A stretch of 34,134 nt of DNA from contig JAFQSA010000035.1 in the NCBI GenBank assembly GCA_017409765.1, positions 1 through 34,134 on the forward strand, written 5' to 3'. Below the pieces are notes generated by a model. That model saw nothing but the letters and a program-made list of their open reading frames with translations, ran no database searches and was not told where the DNA came from. Below, piece after piece: positions 1 through 9,401 of the stretch. A program made the translations under genes and the position numbers. This stretch comes from Clostridia bacterium. GTDB lineage: Bacteria; Bacillota; Clostridia; Christensenellales; CAG-314. Position 1 is the stretch's first letter; each line of letters starts with the position of its first letter.

Positions 1-123
1 AGTCAAGTGGTGGTTTTGCTGATGTGGCTTGCGCTGATTGTCGTTTCCGCATTGTACGCATTTGTTAGCTACAAGGTACTTGTCAACGATGCTCAAAAAC
101 TTTTCGAGCGTATCGAAGGCTAA
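1..123 (+). CDS. C-terminal end of an unidentified membrane protein (partial)
   Basis: Frame 1 is open from the first base to a TAA at 121-123 and gives the last 40 residues of a protein whose start is outside the window. About 25 of these residues form one hydrophobic stretch (VVVLLMWLALIVVSALYAF), which looks like a membrane-spanning helix. A short polar tail follows (NDAQKLFERIEG). Base and codon style match the downstream genes. The family cannot be recognised from this piece. It is followed by three small hairpins and then tyrS. Confidence 0.6.
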   Translation, partial: SQVVVLLMWLALIVVSALYAFVSYKVLVNDAQKLFERIEG

Positions 124-124
124 T

Positions 125-230
125 TTACTCCATCGCGCAAGTTAGCGGTGCAAAGGGAGTAACTAGGCAGTTGTATTTTCAAAAACTGCTTTCAAATACA
201 AAAAAGACAAAAAATAGTGGGGCAACCCCA
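125..230 (+). promoter_or_regulatory. Three consecutive hairpins in the tyrS leader
   Basis: Three inverted repeats fill the space before tyrS. TTACTCC (125-131) pairs with GGAGTAA (156-162). TTGTATTT (171-178) pairs with AAATACAA (194-201). TGGGG (218-222) pairs with CCCCA (226-230) around a CAA loop. None is followed by a clear T run, so they are not standard terminators of the upstream gene. The T-box consensus (AGGGTGGNACCGCG) that often controls Firmicute tyrS is absent. The last hairpin ends 18 nt before the ribosome binding site. A regulatory role is inference only. Confidence 0.35.
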
Positions 231-258
231 AACAAAATATATCAATTTGGAGATAATT

Positions 259-1458
259 ATGAAAAACGTATTGGACGTATTCAAAGAACGTGGATTTCTC
301 AAACAAATAGTATTCGAAGAAGAGTTGTACGAACTCTTGGGCAAGGAAAGTGTAACTTTCTACACAGGCTACGACCCAACTGCGGACAGTTTGCACGTTG
401 GTCACTTTTTGACACTCATGGCAATGGCGCACATGCAACGCGCCGGCCACAAACCCATCATCTTGATTGGTGGCGGTACAGCAATGGTTGGCGATCCAAC
501 TGGCAGAAGCGATTTGCGTAGCATGCTCACACGCGAACAAATTCAACACAACGTTGCCTGCTTCAAAAAGCAAATGGCACGCTTTATCGACGTGGACAAC
601 GCCATCTTTGTAGACAATGCTGATTGGCTTTTGGATCTCAACTACATCGATTTCCTTCGCGAAATTGGCACGTGCTTCTCCGTTAACAAGATGCTCACAG
701 CCGAGTGCTACAAGCAACGTATGGAAAAGGGCCTCACTTTCCTCGAATTCAACTACATGCTCATGCAAGCATACGACTTTTTGCACCTCAATCGCACCTA
801 CGGTTGCACGTTGCAACTTGGTGGCGACGACCAATGGAGCAACATGATTGCCGGTATGGACCTTGTTCGCCGTAAGGAACAAAAGGTTGCTTATGCCGCA
901 ACGTTCACACTTTTGACCACATCCGAAGGCAAAAAGATGGGCAAAACTGCAAAGGGCGCTGTTTGGCTTGATGCAGAAAAAACCTCCCCATACGATTTCT
1001 TCCAATACTGGCGCAACGTGGAAGACGACCGCGTTGCAATGTGCATGAACCTCTTGACATTTATGGACGTGGAGGAAATCAAGCAACTCACAGCTTACAA
1101 CGACCACCGCATGAACAAGGCAAAGGAACGCCTCGCTTACGAAATCACAGCAATTGTTCACGGTAAGGAAGTTGCCGACGAAGTCTTGAAGCAAGTTCGT
1201 GCAGCATTCTCCGCCGACGTGGAAAACATGCCCGTTGTAGAGATTGAAAACCCAACAAACATCATCGACATTTTGGTAAAAACTGGCCAATGCAAATCCA
1301 ACGGCGAGGCTCGTCGCTTGGTAGAGGGCGGTGGTGTTTCCGTCAACGAAACAAAAATCTCCGCTCCATCTTGGACATTGCCCGAGGACGTTCTCCAAAA
1401 GGGCGAGTTCGTTTTGCACAAAGGTAAAAAAGTTCACCTTCGCGTAGTTATCAAGTAA
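259..1458 (+). CDS. tyrS: Tyrosyl-tRNA synthetase
   Basis: This class I aminoacyl-tRNA synthetase (399 residues) attaches tyrosine to tRNA-Tyr in the cytoplasm. The Rossmann-fold catalytic domain carries the HIGH-type motif as HVGH (residues 46-49) and the KMSKS-type motif as KMGKT (226-230), close to the KFGKT of bacterial TyrRS. The last 65 or so residues form an S4 RNA-binding domain (GQCKSNGEARRLVEGGGVSV). The open frame begins at GTG 217, but the ATG at 259 has a GGAGA five bases upstream and gives the normal protein start, so 259 is chosen. The stop shares one base with the ATG of yigZ (TAATG), suggesting coupled translation. Length and motifs are normal and there is no sign of damage. 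Confidence 0.97.
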   Translation: MKNVLDVFKERGFLKQIVFEEELYELLGKESVTFYTGYDPTADSLHVGHFLTLMAMAHMQRAGHKPIILIGGGTAMVGDPTGRSDLRSMLTREQIQHNVACFKKQMARFIDVDNAIFVDNADWLLDLNYIDFLREIGTCFSVNKMLTAECYKQRMEKGLTFLEFNYMLMQAYDFLHLNRTYGCTLQLGGDDQWSNMIAGMDLVRRKEQKVAYAATFTLLTTSEGKKMGKTAKGAVWLDAEKTSPYDFFQYWRNVEDDRVAMCMNLLTFMDVEEIKQLTAYNDHRMNKAKERLAYEITAIVHGKEVADEVLKQVRAAFSADVENMPVVEIENPTNIIDILVKTGQCKSNGEARRLVEGGGVSVNETKISAPSWTLPEDVLQKGEFVLHKGKKVHLRVVIK

Positions 1459-2078
1459 TGAAAGAGTACACAACAATTCAAGGGGACAACACCGTCGAGA
1501 TTGTCATCGAAAAATCTCGCTTTATCGCAACGGCCATCCATGTGGATAGTGTGGAAGAGGCTCAGGAGTTCATCGCGTCCAAACGCAAAAAGTACTTCGA
1601 TGCCACCCACAACTGCTACGGCTATCTCATCGGCGACAAGGCAAAGTTTTCCGACGATGGCGAGCCACAAGGCACCGCCGGTATGCCCATCTACGAATGT
1701 ATCAAAAACAGCAAAATCGACCACGTTTGTGTGGTGGTAACAAGATATTTTGGCGGTATCAAACTGGGCGCAGGCGGACTTGTCCGTGCCTACTCCGGTA
1801 GCTGTGCCGAAGCACTCAAAACTGCCACCAAAGTGTACATGACGGATTGTACCATTGCCGAAGTGGTGGTGGACTACTCACTCTTGAAAGGCCTTCGCAA
1901 AGTGCTTTTTGGCAAGGTTATCGAAAAGGACGTCGTTTGGGAGGACAAAGTGCGTTTGGTACTTCTTTTCCCAACAGTTTCTTTCGATACTATTTCACAC
2001 ATAGTAACGGAAAATACCCTTGGCAAGTGCGTTTTGACCCAAAAAGAGCAACTTTTGTGCCACTACGAGCAAAAATAG
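1458..2078 (+). CDS. yigZ: YigZ / IMPACT-family protein
   Basis: A 206-residue member of the YigZ (UPF0029, IMPACT) family. The family hallmark is clear: DDGEPQGTAGMPI at residues 66-78, followed by RYFGGIKLGAGGLVRAYS near 94-111. The C-terminal third resembles the small domain of the YigZ fold. Eukaryotic IMPACT interferes with activation of the kinase GCN2. Bacterial members have no firmly established reaction, though a link to translation or nucleic-acid binding has been proposed. The start codon overlaps the tyrS stop by one base, so the two are almost certainly co-transcribed, which fits a translation-related role. No clear promoter or terminator is seen around it. Family is sure, function is not. 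Confidence 0.93.
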   Translation: MKEYTTIQGDNTVEIVIEKSRFIATAIHVDSVEEAQEFIASKRKKYFDATHNCYGYLIGDKAKFSDDGEPQGTAGMPIYECIKNSKIDHVCVVVTRYFGGIKLGAGGLVRAYSGSCAEALKTATKVYMTDCTIAEVVVDYSLLKGLRKVLFGKVIEKDVVWEDKVRLVLLFPTVSFDTISHIVTENTLGKCVLTQKEQLLCHYEQK

Positions 2079-2210
2079 CAACTAAAAATGGTGTACTAAA
2101 AAAAAGCAATTGTTCCACGACTGAAAAAGAAAAATGGCCAATAGATTTTGCAAAAAACACAAAAATGGGCATTTTTTACAATGCTACAAACAAAAATCAG
2201 GTAGGTAACC

Positions 2211-2852
2211 ATGGCAAAAATTCAATTCAAACCATCAACAATGCTTGGCCCTTTGCCCGCAGTTATGGTGTCCTGTGGAGATATGCAAAACTCCAACATC
2301 ATCACGATTGCTTGGGTGGGCATTGCTTGCTCTCAACCAACCCGCGTGTACATTTCCGTCCGCCCAGATAGGTACTCTCACCACCTCATCAAGGATAGTG
2401 GCGAGTACGTCATCAACCTCACAAGCGAAAAACTTTTGCCCGCTTGCGACTACTGTGGTATCCGTAGCGGACGCGACATCGACAAGTTTGCGGAAATGAA
2501 ACTCACCAAGCAAAAGGGTACAGTTGTATCCGCGCCTATGATTGCGGAAAGCCCCGTAAGTTTGGAGTGCAAAGTGTTTGACGTCATTTCCCTTGGTTCC
2601 CACGATATGTTTCTTGCCGACGTTGTAGCGGTGCACGCAGACGAAAGCATTGTGGACGAAAACGGCAAAATCGACTTTGCCCTTGCCCACCTTGTCAACT
2701 ACCAACATGGCGACTACTACCGCTGTGGCCGACAACTCGGTCGCTTTGGTTTTGCCGCTCAACGCAAATTTATTGCCAAGCACGGCAAAGGTATGGACGT
2801 GGACATGTCCAAAGCCACGTTGACCAAACGCGCCCCCAAAAAGAAAAAGTAA
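2211..2852 (+). CDS. Flavin reductase-like (FMN-binding split-barrel) protein
   Basis: A 213-residue cytoplasmic protein of the flavin reductase-like / flavoredoxin family, with an FMN-binding split barrel. The N-terminal half has the family pattern: a conserved Asn/Thr stretch (NIITIAWVGIACSQPTRVYI), then SVRPDRYSHHLIKDSGEYVI, then CGIRSGRDIDKF. The second half has the SPVSLECKV and LGSHDMFLADVVAV strands. Family members bind FMN and either reduce free flavin with NAD(P)H or pass electrons to partner oxidoreductases; the partner here is unknown. The C-terminus ends in a lysine-rich tail (KRAPKKKK). The ATG at 2211 follows an AGGTAGGT ribosome binding site. It sits alone after a 132-nt AT-rich gap in which I find no convincing promoter. 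Confidence 0.9.
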   Translation: MAKIQFKPSTMLGPLPAVMVSCGDMQNSNIITIAWVGIACSQPTRVYISVRPDRYSHHLIKDSGEYVINLTSEKLLPACDYCGIRSGRDIDKFAEMKLTKQKGTVVSAPMIAESPVSLECKVFDVISLGSHDMFLADVVAVHADESIVDENGKIDFALAHLVNYQHGDYYRCGRQLGRFGFAAQRKFIAKHGKGMDVDMSKATLTKRAPKKKK

Positions 2853-2892
2853 TTTTTTGCAATTTGGCTCAATGTTTCAAACACCCAATGTC

Positions 2893-2920
2893 GTAGGGGC
2901 GGATTCCATATCCGCCCGCA
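2893..2920. repeat. GTAGGGG-type intergenic palindrome, copy 1
   Basis: GGGCGGAT (2897-2904) and ATCCGCCC (2910-2917) form a perfect 8-bp stem with a 5-base loop, preceded by GTAGG. Related elements starting with GTAG and holding a different GC-rich hairpin occur at 26504, 33974 and 34039, all between genes. It is directly followed by a copy of the second repeat family. From memory, this kind of element is common in gut Clostridia; no name is assigned here. Confidence 0.75.
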
Positions 2921-2930
2921 CCTTGTGAAA

Positions 2931-2976
2931 GGGCTCCCACTTTGGGGGAGCTGGCACGATAGTGCCTGAGAGGGCA
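2931..2976. repeat. Double-hairpin intergenic repeat, copy A
   Basis: A first hairpin (GGCTCCC, then a loop with ACTTT, then GGGAGC) is followed by a second (GGCAC-GATA-GTGCC) and the sequence TGAGAGGG. The same plan, with the stems changed on both sides so that pairing is kept, appears at 7622-7672 and 20043-20100. Covarying stems indicate that the fold, rather than the exact sequence, is conserved. The copy lies between the flavin reductase gene and pcrA. Confidence 0.75.
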
Positions 2977-3046
2977 AGGAAAAATATCAATTTGCCCAAT
3001 ATCCAATAACAATAACAAACGGCCTTTGGCTAAACATATTTTCAAA

Positions 3047-5263
3047 ATGAATCTTCAAAACCTAAACAAACAACAACTTGATGCCGTAAAGGCTCCCCTT
3101 GGCCCAACTTTGGTGCTTGCAGGTGCTGGCTCTGGCAAAACAAGAGTGCTAACCAACCGCATCATGTACCTTGTAAAGGAGTGCGGAGTTAGCCCATCCA
3201 ACGTGCTTGCAATCACATTTACCAACAAAGCGGCCAACGAAATGAAATCCCGCTTGATGGAGTTCGATTGCAACGCGCAATTCATGCATATTTCCACAAT
3301 CCACTCATTTTGTGCAAGTGTTTTGCGTAGGGAGGCACAAGAGTTGGACCGCAACTCCAACTTTTCCATCTACACCGAAGACGAAAAGCACTCCATGCTC
3401 AAAAAGATTGTCAAGCAAGCGCTTGACGATGGCGATGCCAAAATGGCGGATAGTTTTGGCGAGTGCATTTCCAACATCAAAAACAACGCTCCCGACTTGG
3501 TGGAAAGCGACCTACTTGTTCAAAGCGAAACGGACGAGTACTTGATTGCCGTTTTGGAAGAACTGCAAAAAGCCACCCAAACGGAAGATACCGAAACGCT
3601 TGTCAACGTCATCCAAGAGTACAACCGTCGCATGGCGGAAAACAACGCATTGGACTTCGACGACCTACTTTACTACGTACACAAAATTTTCTCAACCAAC
3701 CCACAAATTTTGCAAAAGTATCGCGAAAGATACCAATTTGTACTCATTGACGAGTTCCAAGACGTCAACAAAGTGCAATACCAAATCTTCAAAATGTTGG
3801 CAAGTGAGCACGGCAACATCTTTGTTGTGGGCGACGACGACCAATCAATTTACAGTTGGCGTGGTGCCGACCCATTGAACTTCAAAAAGTTCGAGCAAGA
3901 TTTCCCCACTTGCAAAATATTCAAACTAGAACAAAACTATCGTTCAACCAAAGCCATTTTGAAGGTAGCAAACGATATCATTGCATCCAACTCCAACCGC
4001 TACGAAAAGGTGCTTTTCACCGACAATTCTCAAGGTGTAAAACCACAAATCTATTCGGCAAGTGACGAAATGGTAGAGGCCAACTACGTTTGCGAGCAAA
4101 TCCGCAATTTGCGTTACCTTGGCAACTACCGTTTCAAAGATTTTGCCATTTTGATGCGTATCAATGCCCTCTCTCGCGCATTCGAGCAGGAACTTTTGCG
4201 TTATCGCATCCCCTACAAGGTCTTTGGCGGTTTCAAGTTCTTCGAGCGTAAGGAAATCAAGGACGTTCTTGCCTACTTGCGACTTATCAACAACCCAGCC
4301 GATTCCGAGGCGTTTTTCCGTGCCATCAACGTACCTGTAAAACGTGGCATTGGCGACACAACTTTATCTAAACTTGCCGGGCTTTCCGCCGACTACGGCA
4401 TGAGTATCATCGACGTAATATCCGACGAGCGCAACTTGGAAATTTTCAACAAGCCAACTCGTGCAAAACTGTTGGATTTCTACAAACTGATTGACGAAAT
4501 GATGCAACTTGCCAAGTCTACAACTGTTGCCAAGTTTGTGCACATTCTGTTAGATGTATTGGAAGTGCGCAAGGTGTACTCCAGCATGGACGAGGAAGAC
4601 CGCGCTTTGAACATCGACCAATTCGAGCAATCGGTAATCGACTTCCAAAACTCCGACCCAGGTGCAACCTTGGCGGACTACCTTCAAACTGTAAGCCTCT
4701 CTGCCGATATTGACGAGGCAAACAATGGCGACTACGTTACCATTGCAACAATACACGCTGTAAAAGGTTTGGAATTCAAAACGGTGTTTGTGGTAGGGCT
4801 GGAAGACGGCATTTTCCCAACTTCGCGTGCAACCTACTCCCAACTTGGCATGCAAGAGGAGCGTAGGCTTATGTACGTTGCAGTAACTCGTGCGGAGGAA
4901 AGATTGTACCTAACCCGTGCAAACTCTCGCTTTATGTACGGCCAACGCAAAAACACATTGGCAAGCCGATATTTTTCCGAAGTCAAGCAAATGCTTACCC
5001 CTATCCGTCCACCTTCCACCGAAAGGCAACTAGCAGACGACAGCTATCTCGACAAACTCAACCTTCAACCCACCCAAAAGCCGGTTAACACCGGCAAAAC
5101 CACCAGCCAAATCAAGCAATTCAAGGTGGGACAAATGGTGGAACATGCCACCTTTGGCAAAGGTATGATTTTGCGTATGGCAGGCGACATTGCCGACGTC
5201 ATTTTCGAGTCAGTGGGCAAAAAGTCCCTCAATATCCGCTTTGCTCCCCTAAAAATTATTTAA
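3047..5263 (+). CDS. pcrA: ATP-dependent DNA helicase PcrA (UvrD/Rep family)
   Basis: A 738-residue superfamily 1A 3'-5' DNA helicase used in excision repair and in clearing replication blocks. Motifs in order: Walker A AGAGSGKT (residues 25-32), motif Ia TFTNKAANEMKSR, motif II DEFQD (from 235), motif III GDDDQSIYSWRGA, motif IV LEQNYRST, motif V IHAVKGLEF and motif VI MYVAVTRAEERL. The C-terminal 50 residues (VGQMVEHATFGKGMIL and on) match the Tudor-like domain that contacts RNA polymerase in PcrA. The open frame starts at TTG 3026, but the ATG at 3047 gives the normal family start (MNLQNLNKQQLDAV). Neither start has a good Shine-Dalgarno site. ligA follows, as in other Firmicutes, but here a hairpin array separates them. 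Confidence 0.96.
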   Translation: MNLQNLNKQQLDAVKAPLGPTLVLAGAGSGKTRVLTNRIMYLVKECGVSPSNVLAITFTNKAANEMKSRLMEFDCNAQFMHISTIHSFCASVLRREAQELDRNSNFSIYTEDEKHSMLKKIVKQALDDGDAKMADSFGECISNIKNNAPDLVESDLLVQSETDEYLIAVLEELQKATQTEDTETLVNVIQEYNRRMAENNALDFDDLLYYVHKIFSTNPQILQKYRERYQFVLIDEFQDVNKVQYQIFKMLASEHGNIFVVGDDDQSIYSWRGADPLNFKKFEQDFPTCKIFKLEQNYRSTKAILKVANDIIASNSNRYEKVLFTDNSQGVKPQIYSASDEMVEANYVCEQIRNLRYLGNYRFKDFAILMRINALSRAFEQELLRYRIPYKVFGGFKFFERKEIKDVLAYLRLINNPADSEAFFRAINVPVKRGIGDTTLSKLAGLSADYGMSIIDVISDERNLEIFNKPTRAKLLDFYKLIDEMMQLAKSTTVAKFVHILLDVLEVRKVYSSMDEEDRALNIDQFEQSVIDFQNSDPGATLADYLQTVSLSADIDEANNGDYVTIATIHAVKGLEFKTVFVVGLEDGIFPTSRATYSQLGMQEERRLMYVAVTRAEERLYLTRANSRFMYGQRKNTLASRYFSEVKQMLTPIRPPSTERQLADDSYLDKLNLQPTQKPVNTGKTTSQIKQFKVGQMVEHATFGKGMILRMAGDIADVIFESVGKKSLNIRFAPLKII

Positions 5264-5264
5264 T

Positions 5265-7439
<2,175 letters not shown>

Positions 7440-7470
7440 GTGAATATCGCAACAAAATTTTTCATTTTTC

Positions 7471-7499
7471 TTGATATATCCACTAAAAAGTGGTATAAT
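7471..7499 (+). promoter_or_regulatory. Sigma-A promoter P1 of the yicC operon
   Basis: TTGATA (7471-7476), a 17-base spacer and TATAAT (7494-7499) with TGG directly before it, an extended -10. This is a near-ideal vegetative promoter. A small stem (CCACT/AGTGG, 7480-7493) lies in the spacer. It would start a leader of about 240 bases before yicC. The stretch around the -10 is almost the same as in the promoter at 30141-30169. Confidence 0.75.
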
Positions 7500-7533
7500 A
7501 TTCAGTTGTAAATGGTCAAAATTGCCCCCAAAA

Positions 7534-7561
7534 TTGGCATTTTTGCAATAATATTTATAAT
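7534..7561 (+). promoter_or_regulatory. Possible second promoter P2 of the yicC operon
   Basis: TTGGCA (7534-7539), a 16-base spacer and TATAAT (7556-7561) lie 62 bases downstream of P1 in the same direction. The -10 is perfect and the -35 matches four of six bases. The gap 7440-7743 holds only these two promoters and the double-hairpin repeat; I see no reading frame in it. Confidence 0.5.
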
Positions 7562-7621
7562 AACTCTGTCACAAACTTTGGTTGCTTTCTTGCTATAAAA
7601 CGACTATGCAGTTAGTGGTAA

Positions 7622-7672
7622 TGGCTCTCACTTTGGGAGAGCTGTCAGCGCTAGCTGACTGAGAGGGCGACA
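7622..7672. repeat. Double-hairpin intergenic repeat, copy B
   Basis: Hairpin one is GGCTCTC with GAGAGC around ACTTTGG, hairpin two is GTCAGC-GCTA-GCTGAC, and then comes TGAGAGGG. This is the same plan as copies A (2931-2976) and C (20043-20100) with compensating stem changes. It lies downstream of both promoters, so it should be transcribed as part of the yicC leader. Confidence 0.75.
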
Positions 7673-7743
7673 AATCAATCATTTGTTGTGACATAGCCAC
7701 AAAACAATCCCCAACTATCAAACAAAACAAAAACGGAGTCACT

Positions 7744-8622
7744 ATGAAAAGTATGACAGGTTACGGCAAGGCGGTTGTCGCAAGAGATGGCCGAGAACTT
7801 ACCGTAGAACTAAAAAGTGTAAACCACCGCTTTTTGGATATCTCCACCAAGATTCCTCGTGCGTTCATCGCCCACGAAGACATCATCCGTGGCGGAATTT
7901 CCAAAGTGCTTTCCCGTGGACACGTCGACGTGTTCATCAACTACAAATTGGATGGCGAAACTAGCAAGGTTGTAACCATCGACATGGCGCTTGCGCAGGG
8001 CTATGTGGATAGTGTTGCAAAACTTGCGGAAGCCTACCCACAACTTCGCAACGACTTTTCCATCAACACCCTTATCAAAAGCCCCGAAGTTATGAGTTTG
8101 GAGCAAGCAGAGGACGACCAACAAATCATCCGCGAAATGCTTGCCGAGGCAGTTGATTTGGCAGTTGCCAACCTCAACGCTATGCGCGAGGTGGAAGGCA
8201 ACAAATTGCGTGTCGATCTTCTCTCAAAGATTGCCACGGTGGAAAGTTTGCTTGCCAAAGTCAAGGAGTACGCACCTCAAGTTGCCTTGCAATACCGCGA
8301 AAAGTTGCAAACTCGCGTTCAAGAGGCTTTGCAAGGAGTGGAGCTCGACCAAAACAAACTTGCCAACGAAGTGTGCTTCTTTGTGGACAAATCCTGCATC
8401 GACGAGGAAATTACCCGTCTGACAAGCCACATTGCCCACGCGCGTGAAATTTTGGCACTCGAGGAGCCCGTTGGACGCAAACTAGACTTTTTGGTACAGG
8501 AGTTCAACCGCGAAACCAACACAATTTGTAGCAAATCTAGCTACCTGGAACTTACCAACGTAGCATTGGCAATGAAAAACGAAATTGAAAAAATTCGTGA
8601 ACAAGTACAAAATCTAGAGTAA
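7744..8622 (+). CDS. yicC: YicC-family endoribonuclease
   Basis: A 292-residue cytoplasmic protein of the YicC/YloC family, shown in Escherichia coli to be an endoribonuclease affecting small-RNA stability. The N-terminus has the family start MKSMTGYG and ELKSVNHRFLDISTKIPR. The C-terminal DUF1732 part has the signature GRKLDFLVQEFNRETNT followed by a Ser/Leu-rich helix and a charged coiled end (MKNEIEKIREQVQNLE). ATG 7744 follows a GGAG site. It opens the eleven-gene run to rpe and sits 23 bases before gmk. In Bacillus and many Clostridia remA (DUF370) lies between yicC and gmk; here it is absent. Two promoters upstream (7471 and 7534) probably drive the run. Confidence 0.93.
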   Translation: MKSMTGYGKAVVARDGRELTVELKSVNHRFLDISTKIPRAFIAHEDIIRGGISKVLSRGHVDVFINYKLDGETSKVVTIDMALAQGYVDSVAKLAEAYPQLRNDFSINTLIKSPEVMSLEQAEDDQQIIREMLAEAVDLAVANLNAMREVEGNKLRVDLLSKIATVESLLAKVKEYAPQVALQYREKLQTRVQEALQGVELDQNKLANEVCFFVDKSCIDEEITRLTSHIAHAREILALEEPVGRKLDFLVQEFNRETNTICSKSSYLELTNVALAMKNEIEKIREQVQNLE

Positions 8623-8645
8623 TACATACGAGAGGAAAGATAATC

Positions 8646-9212
8646 ATGGAACAAAACAAACAAGGTAAACTGATCATTATTTCCGGACCAAGTGGTGCAG
8701 GCAAGGGAACAATTTGCGCCGAACTTATGAAGCAAATGCCAGATCTAATCATGTCACGCTCTGCAACCACTCGTGCCCCAAGACCAAACGAACGCAAAAA
8801 TCGCAGCTACTTCTTTGTATCTACGGAAACTTTCTTGGAAATGGTACGCAACAACGAATTGTTGGAGTACGATCAACACTTCGAAAACTACTACGGAACC
8901 CCCAAAAAGTTTGTTTTGGATATGCTCAAATTTGGCAAGGACGTCATTTTGGAAATCGAAGTTAACGGTGCATTGCAAGTAAAGCAAAACTATCCCGATA
9001 GCATTTTGTTCTTTATCGAAGCACCAAGCGAACAAGCAATCTACGAGCGCCTCAAAAAGCGTGGCACCGAGTCGGAGGAAAAAATCCAAATCCGCATGGC
9101 ACGCAACAAGTTGGAACTCGCTCAACGCCACAAGTACGACTACTGCATCATGAACGACGACGTAGACCGTGCCGTGGCAGAAATCATCGACATTTTGAAA
9201 ACAAGGAGATAA
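8646..9212 (+). CDS. gmk: Guanylate kinase
   Basis: A 188-residue enzyme that phosphorylates GMP to GDP with ATP, in purine nucleotide synthesis and salvage. The P-loop is GPSGAGKGT near residue 14. The GMP-binding region has SATTRAPRPNE and YFFVS, then ELLEYDQHFENYYGTP, and the lid region has RLKKRGTESEEKIQIRM. Length is typical. A GAGAGGAAAG ribosome binding site precedes ATG 8646. It lies between yicC and rpoZ in the usual Firmicute order. In (p)ppGpp-producing Firmicutes Gmk is an alarmone target; nothing in the sequence tells whether that holds here. Confidence 0.96.
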   Translation: MEQNKQGKLIIISGPSGAGKGTICAELMKQMPDLIMSRSATTRAPRPNERKNRSYFFVSTETFLEMVRNNELLEYDQHFENYYGTPKKFVLDMLKFGKDVILEIEVNGALQVKQNYPDSILFFIEAPSEQAIYERLKKRGTESEEKIQIRMARNKLELAQRHKYDYCIMNDDVDRAVAEIIDILKTRR

Positions 9213-9218
9213 ATCACA

Positions 9219-9401
9219 ATGGTAAACAAACCTTCTATCGACAAATTGACAGTAAAAGCAGGCGACAAGTACACACTTTGCTGTGTAATTGCAAAACGCG
9301 CAAAGCAACTCAACAACAACCCAGATAACCCACAAAACTTCAAGGCCATCTCTACTGCTGCAAACGAGTTTATGGATGGCGAAACAGAACTCAAAGACTA
9401 A
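9219..9401 (+). CDS. rpoZ: RNA polymerase omega subunit
   Basis: A 60-residue small subunit that helps assemble and stabilise RNA polymerase by latching onto beta-prime. It has the family pattern: PSIDKL near the start, then YTLCCVIAKRAKQL (equivalent to the conserved AKRARQ helix), then a short acidic tail. It is short even for the family but similar to other Clostridial omegas. An AAGGAG site overlaps the end of gmk, six bases before the start. The stop shares one base with the start of coaBC (TAATG). Position between gmk and coaBC is the strongest support. Confidence 0.92.
   Translation: MVNKPSIDKLTVKAGDKYTLCCVIAKRAKQLNNNPDNPQNFKAISTAANEFMDGETELKD

Noticed and set aside
163..1476. A 437-codon open frame on the minus strand covering the whole of tyrS
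   Set aside because: It mirrors tyrS, which has clear motifs. The genes here rarely use TTA, CTA and TCA, the complements of stop codons, so long antisense frames arise by chance throughout the window.
7655..7672. CTGAGAGGG in the repeat as a TPP riboswitch core
   Set aside because: The same bases are part of the repeat family at 2931, and the other TPP helices are missing.
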